DNA of 64,000 bases. Origin: Geomobilibacter sp964432205. GTDB taxonomy: Bacteria; Desulfobacterota; Desulfuromonadia; Geobacterales; DSM-12255. The stretch lies in contig CAYSMK010000004.1 of assembly GCA_964432205.1 (NCBI GenBank), forward strand, positions 1 through 64,000. Reading direction: 5' to 3'. This document shows positions 59,874 through 64,000 of this stretch, piece by piece. Each line of letters starts with the position of its first letter. Position 1 is the first letter of the stretch. The position numbers and the translations under genes are program-made. The notes under the pieces are model-generated. The model did no database searches. It saw only the letters and a list, made by a program, of their open reading frames with translations, and was not told the DNA's origin.

Positions 59874-61331
59874 TCAACTCTGTCCCACCAAGAATTTTGC
59901 AACCTTGGCCATGGAGTCACGGCTGAAAAATATGCGGAGAATCGACGTGAGTCTGCGCCAACCGCCGCGGCCGAAAAAACTGAGGAGGTACTTCCCTACG
60001 ATACGCGGGCGCATGTAGAAGCGGAGATAGAACTCCTCCTGCTTTTTGAGCAAAATTTCCTGTGTCAGTCCGAACGGCACAAAGACCGGTCGCCAGTAAT
60101 TGAATCGGGCCCAGTCGGTGGTATCGAGAGTGCCGTACTGCTCAGCCTCGGCATATTGCGGGGACCCTGGAATAGGGGTGTTTATGGTAACGACAACCGC
60201 GCTCAACTTGAGGCTGGTTGCAAAGTCGATCGTCTTGTCTATCGTTTCGATGGTTTCGGTCGGATGGCCGACAATGAAGAACCCTTTTGTTTCAATGCCC
60301 AGCTCATAACACCAGTCAACAACCGTCCTGACTCTTTCAGGGGTGATGTTCTTTTTGATCACCTTCAGAATCCCCTCGTCAGCGGACTCGATACCGAAGG
60401 CGATGCTCCAGCAACCGTTTTCCTTGAGATACTTGAGAAAATCGTACGTGACGTTGTTGATTCGAGCCATGCAGGTCCATGGGAAGAACATGCCGTTGTC
60501 CCGGATCAGATCAAACAGCTCACGCACGCGCTGTTTATTGATCAGAAAGGTATCGTCGACAAAAGCCAGCTCCTTGACACCGTAAACCTCATGCAGATGA
60601 CGGATCTCCTCGAAGACATTGCGTGCCGTGCGTTCCCGGTAAACCTTGCCGAAGATGTTCCGGTCACAGAAGGTACATTCATTCGGGCACCCGCGGGACG
60701 TAATGATATTCATGACTGGAAGGGTCTTGTAATTGGAGGGGGGCGGGGCGTAAAGGCCGAAATCTTTCACTAGGTCATAGGCAGGAAATGGAAGCTCGTC
60801 GAGGTTTTTGACATATTCGCGTCTCGGCGTCCGAACGACCTGACCTGAGCCGTCCCTGTAGGCAATGCCCGGCATCTGTGCGACAGAACGGTTGTCGGAA
60901 AGGGAACCCAGTAGCTCCAAAAAGGTAACCTCGCCTTCACCGATGACCCCATAGTCAAAAGAGGAAAACGACATGGCATGGTCGCTGTTTGAGGTTACAT
61001 GCGGGCCGCCAAGCACAATGGTTATGCCTTCAAAGGTGCCCTTAACAGCTTCCGCCAATTCGAGCGCCCGATGAAACGCCACGGTGGTGGAGCTTATTCC
61101 GATAACCGCCGGGCTGAATTCACGCAGTTGTTCCATGATGTCGTTCAGTGTGAGTTTTTCCGCCTCCGCATCGCAAACACGTACAGTATAACCTTGATTT
61201 CGTATATACGACGCAAGATAAAATATCCCGAGCGGTAACTGCTCTCCTCCGACACTCCCCAGCTTTGAAGAGTATCTCTCCATCTTCGAGAGTGGTGGAT
61301 AGACTATGAATACTCTTCTGTTACTGTTCAT
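59874..61331 (-). CDS. B12-binding radical SAM protein
   Basis: A 485-residue class B radical SAM enzyme. The N-terminal cobalamin-binding domain (residues 8-150; AVIGISSTTVAFHRAL, IVLGGPHV) precedes the radical SAM motif CPNECTFC near residue 201. These enzymes methylate or rearrange unreactive carbons. Its substrate is unknown. It lies upstream of the GT2-GtrA gene on the same strand, with a 32-base gap. A dispersed repeat covers its upstream region. Confidence 0.87.
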   Translation of the reverse strand: MNSNRRVFIVYPPLSKMERYSSKLGSVGGEQLPLGIFYLASYIRNQGYTVRVCDAEAEKLTLNDIMEQLREFSPAVIGISSTTVAFHRALELAEAVKGTFEGITIVLGGPHVTSNSDHAMSFSSFDYGVIGEGEVTFLELLGSLSDNRSVAQMPGIAYRDGSGQVVRTPRREYVKNLDELPFPAYDLVKDFGLYAPPPSNYKTLPVMNIITSRGCPNECTFCDRNIFGKVYRERTARNVFEEIRHLHEVYGVKELAFVDDTFLINKQRVRELFDLIRDNGMFFPWTCMARINNVTYDFLKYLKENGCWSIAFGIESADEGILKVIKKNITPERVRTVVDWCYELGIETKGFFIVGHPTETIETIDKTIDFATSLKLSAVVVTINTPIPGSPQYAEAEQYGTLDTTDWARFNYWRPVFVPFGLTQEILLKKQEEFYLRFYMRPRIVGKYLLSFFGRGGWRRLTSILRIFFSRDSMAKVAKFLVGQS

Positions 61332-61365
61332 AAGGTTCGGTGTACTGCCTGACGGTATTCGTGGA

Positions 61366-61530
61366 TTCGTGACGACTGCCAGCCCACTGCGCTCAACGTG
61401 TGCCACTCGGCTCTTTACGCTACCGCTCTGTCCCACCCTGACAACGCGCTGCGCGCTCTATTTCGCCTGCAGCGGCTGGCGCTCTGGCACAGTCGCTTTG
61501 TTGGCGCGACATTCGTTCCAGATCGGGTAT
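61366..61530. repeat. Dispersed intergenic repeat, copy 2
   Basis: 61460-61494 matches 7220-7254 at 32 of 35 bases, with looser similarity nearby. It lies directly upstream of the B12-radical SAM gene, so it may affect its transcription. The rest of the gap to 61767 holds no gene. Confidence 0.6.
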
Positions 61531-61767
61531 ATTATCATTGGCACTATCGGTAAGAGTCAAGAGAATTGTAAGTGCGAGTCCGCTACACAAGGTGATTATC
61601 TGTGACCGTTGTCATTGGAGCTCTGTTCAGCGGAATTTCGGAGGGAGGCACTTCCCGGCCGGTGGTTGACGGGCACAGCAGCCCACCAGGTCCTGAATCA
61701 TCCAGTCATATTTTCAGAATGGACATTAGAATAGAAACGAAATCTCGCTGACGTGGGGCAGAAAGAG

Positions 61768-61795
61768 GCCTCTCGCGTCTACAGGCGCGAGAGGC
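61768..61795 (-). terminator. Terminator after beta-helix gene 2
   Basis: GCCTCTCGCG pairs perfectly with CGCGAGAGGC around an 8-nt loop; CTCTTTCTG follows on the minus strand. Confidence 0.8.
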
Positions 61796-61812
61796 TCTCA
61801 GTCAAAAAAACC

Positions 61813-63126
61813 TTAGGGACACGTTACTGGTGAATAGTTCGCGTCATAAACGCTAATACATTTTAGGCCTGCCGTTTGCGGATAGATGGTTCCGTCAAGT
61901 TGGGTGGCAGCCAACTTGGCGTCTACGCCGCTCGTGGCCCAAAAACTGTAGTCGTTACCCTTGATGGTAGAGTTTTGGATAGATGTCGGCACGGAGGTGG
62001 ACATACCGAACGATACGGCTGTGATATAACTGTTCGCGATTGAGATAGTCCCTCCTGAGCTCCAAATGCCGTAGCTGTTGCCTGGCATAGAAGGTGTATT
62101 GGGTCCCGGATAAACAGTGGTAGATACATTGTTCAGTATTGTCTTTCCGCTGTAACCGCCGATGCCGTAATTGAAATTGCCATTTCCTACCGAGATCAAA
62201 ACATTTTTCATCGTGACCGTATTGCCGTTGTTTGTGCCTGAAATGATCCCCCAGTTCGTTGCAAATTCCCCTTGGAGATCAACGGTTATATCTGTCAGCA
62301 CAGGTGATCCGTACCGAATATCGATACCTATGTTACTGGATTGCCCGCCGGCAGCCCGCGCGGTTACATGAGTCAATTTAGACGAGCCTGCAACATATAT
62401 GGCGCTTGAGCTCGATGCCCCGCCGGTGCTTTCTACTGTTAAAAAGCGGATTTCTACATTATCCGCACTTTGAACAACTGCAGTTCCGCTTTTAATCACG
62501 GTCGCATTTTCTCCTGAACCTTCCACGTCTACATAAGGCTGTGTTAACAACGCCCCTCCGGCAAGGTCATAAATGCCGGGCTGTATCCTGACAAGACATC
62601 TATTTGATGCCGAAGGTGTGCCGCACCAGGTTGAAAGTGCGTTCATGGCCGCGACGGGGCTTGTATAATCACCATCGGCAGGCGCAACGATTGCCACCTT
62701 GCTGATCTTCCTTTGATACAGCGTGTCATGGTTGTGACCTACGTCTGCCTTACCGGCGAGAGCGGCATTAAGCCCGGTTACCTGCGACTGATCGTGGGAA
62801 TGAACGGCTGGCGAAAAATCAATAGCATGCATTCCGTCGAGAAAATCCGCATTTAATCCTGAGGTGGATATCTTAGCCGCCGAAATCGGCCCAGTAATCT
62901 TTGCGTCGGTCACTGCGCCGTCCGCGATCTTAGCTGCGGTAACCGCCCCATCCTGAATGTGCCCCGTCTTTACACCACTCCCTGAGTTGGTGTTTTGACC
63001 ACTGGTCCCGTCTGCCTCTTTCAGCTTTACCGATGTAACCTCGTCGTTTGCCACTGAGGCGAATGAGGTTGCCGACATCGCCATGGTAATGGCAGCGGCC
63101 AGAACTACTACGAACCTCTTCTGCAT
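61813..63126 (-). CDS. Secreted beta-helix protein 2 with a tail-fibre-like stalk
   Basis: A 437-residue exported protein (signal peptide MQKRFVVVLAAAITMAMSATSFA). Residues 25-150 have collagen-stalk-like repeats GAVTAAKIADGAVTDAKITG, then VHSHDQSQVTGLNAALAGKAD and GHNHDTLYQ, resembling phage tail-fibre segments with HxH sites. Residues 160-437 are a beta-helix homologous to protein 1. It ends DANYSPVTCP. The shared promoter block suggests co-expression with protein 1. Confidence 0.83.
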   Translation of the reverse strand: MQKRFVVVLAAAITMAMSATSFASVANDEVTSVKLKEADGTSGQNTNSGSGVKTGHIQDGAVTAAKIADGAVTDAKITGPISAAKISTSGLNADFLDGMHAIDFSPAVHSHDQSQVTGLNAALAGKADVGHNHDTLYQRKISKVAIVAPADGDYTSPVAAMNALSTWCGTPSASNRCLVRIQPGIYDLAGGALLTQPYVDVEGSGENATVIKSGTAVVQSADNVEIRFLTVESTGGASSSSAIYVAGSSKLTHVTARAAGGQSSNIGIDIRYGSPVLTDITVDLQGEFATNWGIISGTNNGNTVTMKNVLISVGNGNFNYGIGGYSGKTILNNVSTTVYPGPNTPSMPGNSYGIWSSGGTISIANSYITAVSFGMSTSVPTSIQNSTIKGNDYSFWATSGVDAKLAATQLDGTIYPQTAGLKCISVYDANYSPVTCP

Positions 63127-63227
63127 GATCTTCTTCCTCCTATGTTGGTGTGATGGCGCCTTCAATGAAGGCGAAATGAAGGCGAAATAGGCTGTTGGGA
63201 AATAGTGAAAAAGCTTTGGTGAGCGGA

Positions 63228-63302
63228 TTTATACATGAGAACGATTAGACAAGTAAATCAGCCGGAAGGAGTATTTTTGGAGTATATGGAGGGTGAGGAG
63301 CG
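63228..63302 (-). promoter_or_regulatory. Shared promoter block of beta-helix gene 2
   Basis: Near-identical to 55296-55370. -10 TATAAA (63228-63233), 18-bp spacer, -35 TTTACT, and the same upstream ATACTCC direct repeat. The leader to the start codon is about 95 bases. Confidence 0.7.
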
Positions 63303-63367
63303 GGGATGATGAATCACCCCGCCGCACGCAGCGGGGCATCTGAACGAAGTTTGACGGCCTGTTAGAT

Positions 63368-63991
63368 TTATATAATGCCCATTTTGCGTGCCTTCATGAG
63401 GGCATCGCGCCTGTTCTTCGACTGCAGCTTTTCATAGATGTTCGTTACGTGGGTATGGACCGTGTGAACGCTCAGGTGAAGGGTCCCAGCGATCTCCTTG
63501 TAACTCAGCCCCTGCCCGATACGCTCCAGTATCTCCCGCTCCCTGCGGCTAAGAACAGATTGGTCGTCATGGGAGACGTCATGAAATTCACCGATCACCT
63601 TCCGCGCTATATGGGGACTCATGGGAGCCCCGCCCGCACGGAGCTCGTAAATTGCCTCCACCAACTCCCGCGGCGTGCACCCCTTCACCATATAACCGCT
63701 TGCCCCGGCCCTGAGGGCAGGAAAGAGGTTGCCACGGTCGGCATAGGCGGAATAGACCATTATCTCGATGCCGGGCTTGCTACTCTTTACCCGTGAAATC
63801 AGTTCAATCCCGCTCATCCCGGGAAGGGCCAGGTCCACCAGCATGATGTCGGTATCGTGCGTATCGAGAGCGGTGAGCGCCTCCTCGGCGGTCGAATAGG
63901 TACCCGCCACCGTTATCCCCTGCTCGCAGCTCAGTATGAGCGACAAACTGTGCAACAGATCCGGATCGTCTTCGACGATTGTCAAGCGCAC
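63368..63991 (-). CDS. NarL/FixJ-type response regulator
   Basis: A 207-residue two-component regulator. The receiver domain has the acidic pocket EDD at residues 7-9, the phosphorylation aspartate in IMLVDLALPG near residue 54, and the lysine in YMVKGCTP. A LuxR-type HTH follows (LSRREREILERIGQGLSYKEIAGTLHLSVHTVHTHVTNIYEKL). It starts with a GTG nine bases from the window edge, with GAAGGC upstream. The cognate kinase is probably just outside the window. It lies upstream of beta-helix gene 2 and may control that promoter block. Confidence 0.9.
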   Translation of the reverse strand: MRLTIVEDDPDLLHSLSLILSCEQGITVAGTYSTAEEALTALDTHDTDIMLVDLALPGMSGIELISRVKSSKPGIEIMVYSAYADRGNLFPALRAGASGYMVKGCTPRELVEAIYELRAGGAPMSPHIARKVIGEFHDVSHDDQSVLSRREREILERIGQGLSYKEIAGTLHLSVHTVHTHVTNIYEKLQSKNRRDALMKARKMGII

Positions 63992-64000
63992 AGAGCCTTC

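Overview
The window looks like a chromosomal segment of a dissimilatory metal-reducing deltaproteobacterium (Desulfuromonadia), most likely Geobacter or a close relative. The reasons are a porin plus multiheme c-type cytochrome conduit under a TetR regulator, a hopanoid cluster (hpnI, hpnH, dxs, hpnA, shc, hpnN), Geobacter-style ribosomal, SRP and leucine gene order, high GC, and many short intergenic tandem repeats. No match was computed; the assignment rests on family recognition.

Layout. 1-600: start of tuf and four tRNA genes (Thr, Gly, Tyr, Thr), all minus strand. 660-8390: ygiQ, argC, rpsI, rplM, truA, asd and leuB on minus, with one small plus-strand ORF. 8400-9950: a long inverted-repeat element and hpnI. 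9970-13730: a split glutamine-dependent NAD synthetase, rsmI and an MFS transporter. 13600-16670: a toxin-antitoxin island (PIN/AbrB, HEPN/MNT, DUF4258/YgiT) interrupted by a diverged second copy of the MFS gene 3' end. 17120-23980: a four-gene electron conduit (nonaheme lipoprotein, octaheme periplasmic cytochrome, beta-barrel porin, MtrC/OmcA-like decaheme lipoprotein) with a TetR gene upstream. 24300-25550: a secreted TPR protein and hicAB. 25650-35100: the hopanoid cluster with hpnN divergent. 35100-41200: mnmM-like gene, yraN, rnhB, rplS, RNA methyltransferase, trmD, rimM, khpA, rpsP and ffh. 41390-44540: a nucleosidase and two secreted proteins, one a metalloprotease-like protein with a CFI-box tail. 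44720-48210: csp, a LOG-family gene, leuC and leuD. 48400-52740: a W-P-F-rich exported protein, MlaE, MlaD and a carotenoid biosynthesis protein. 52900-64000: an accessory region with a Uma2 nuclease-like gene, a broken TPR gene, two beta-helix secreted proteins sharing a promoter, a REP-associated (RAYT) transposase, a TMTC-like TPR membrane protein, a GT2-GtrA fusion, a B12-radical SAM enzyme and a NarL-type response regulator.

How the genes fit together. The shc, hpnA, dxs, hpnH and hpnI products make and decorate hopanoids, and HpnN probably moves them to the outer membrane. The cytochrome operon would carry electrons from the periplasm through the porin to an extracellular decaheme. The MlaE/MlaD pair handles envelope lipid but lacks an adjacent ATPase. 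The right end looks like a cell-surface module of secreted beta-helix proteins and envelope glycosyltransferases, shaped by repeat-mediated rearrangement.

The most interesting structural theme is not a gene. It includes (i) accessory cargo bracketed by duplicated 3' ends of host genes, seen twice; (ii) GTAG-bounded double hairpins whose arms differ by compensatory changes, in a window that also carries a RAYT gene; (iii) heptamer arrays at gene junctions; and (iv) a 75-bp promoter block shared by the two beta-helix genes.
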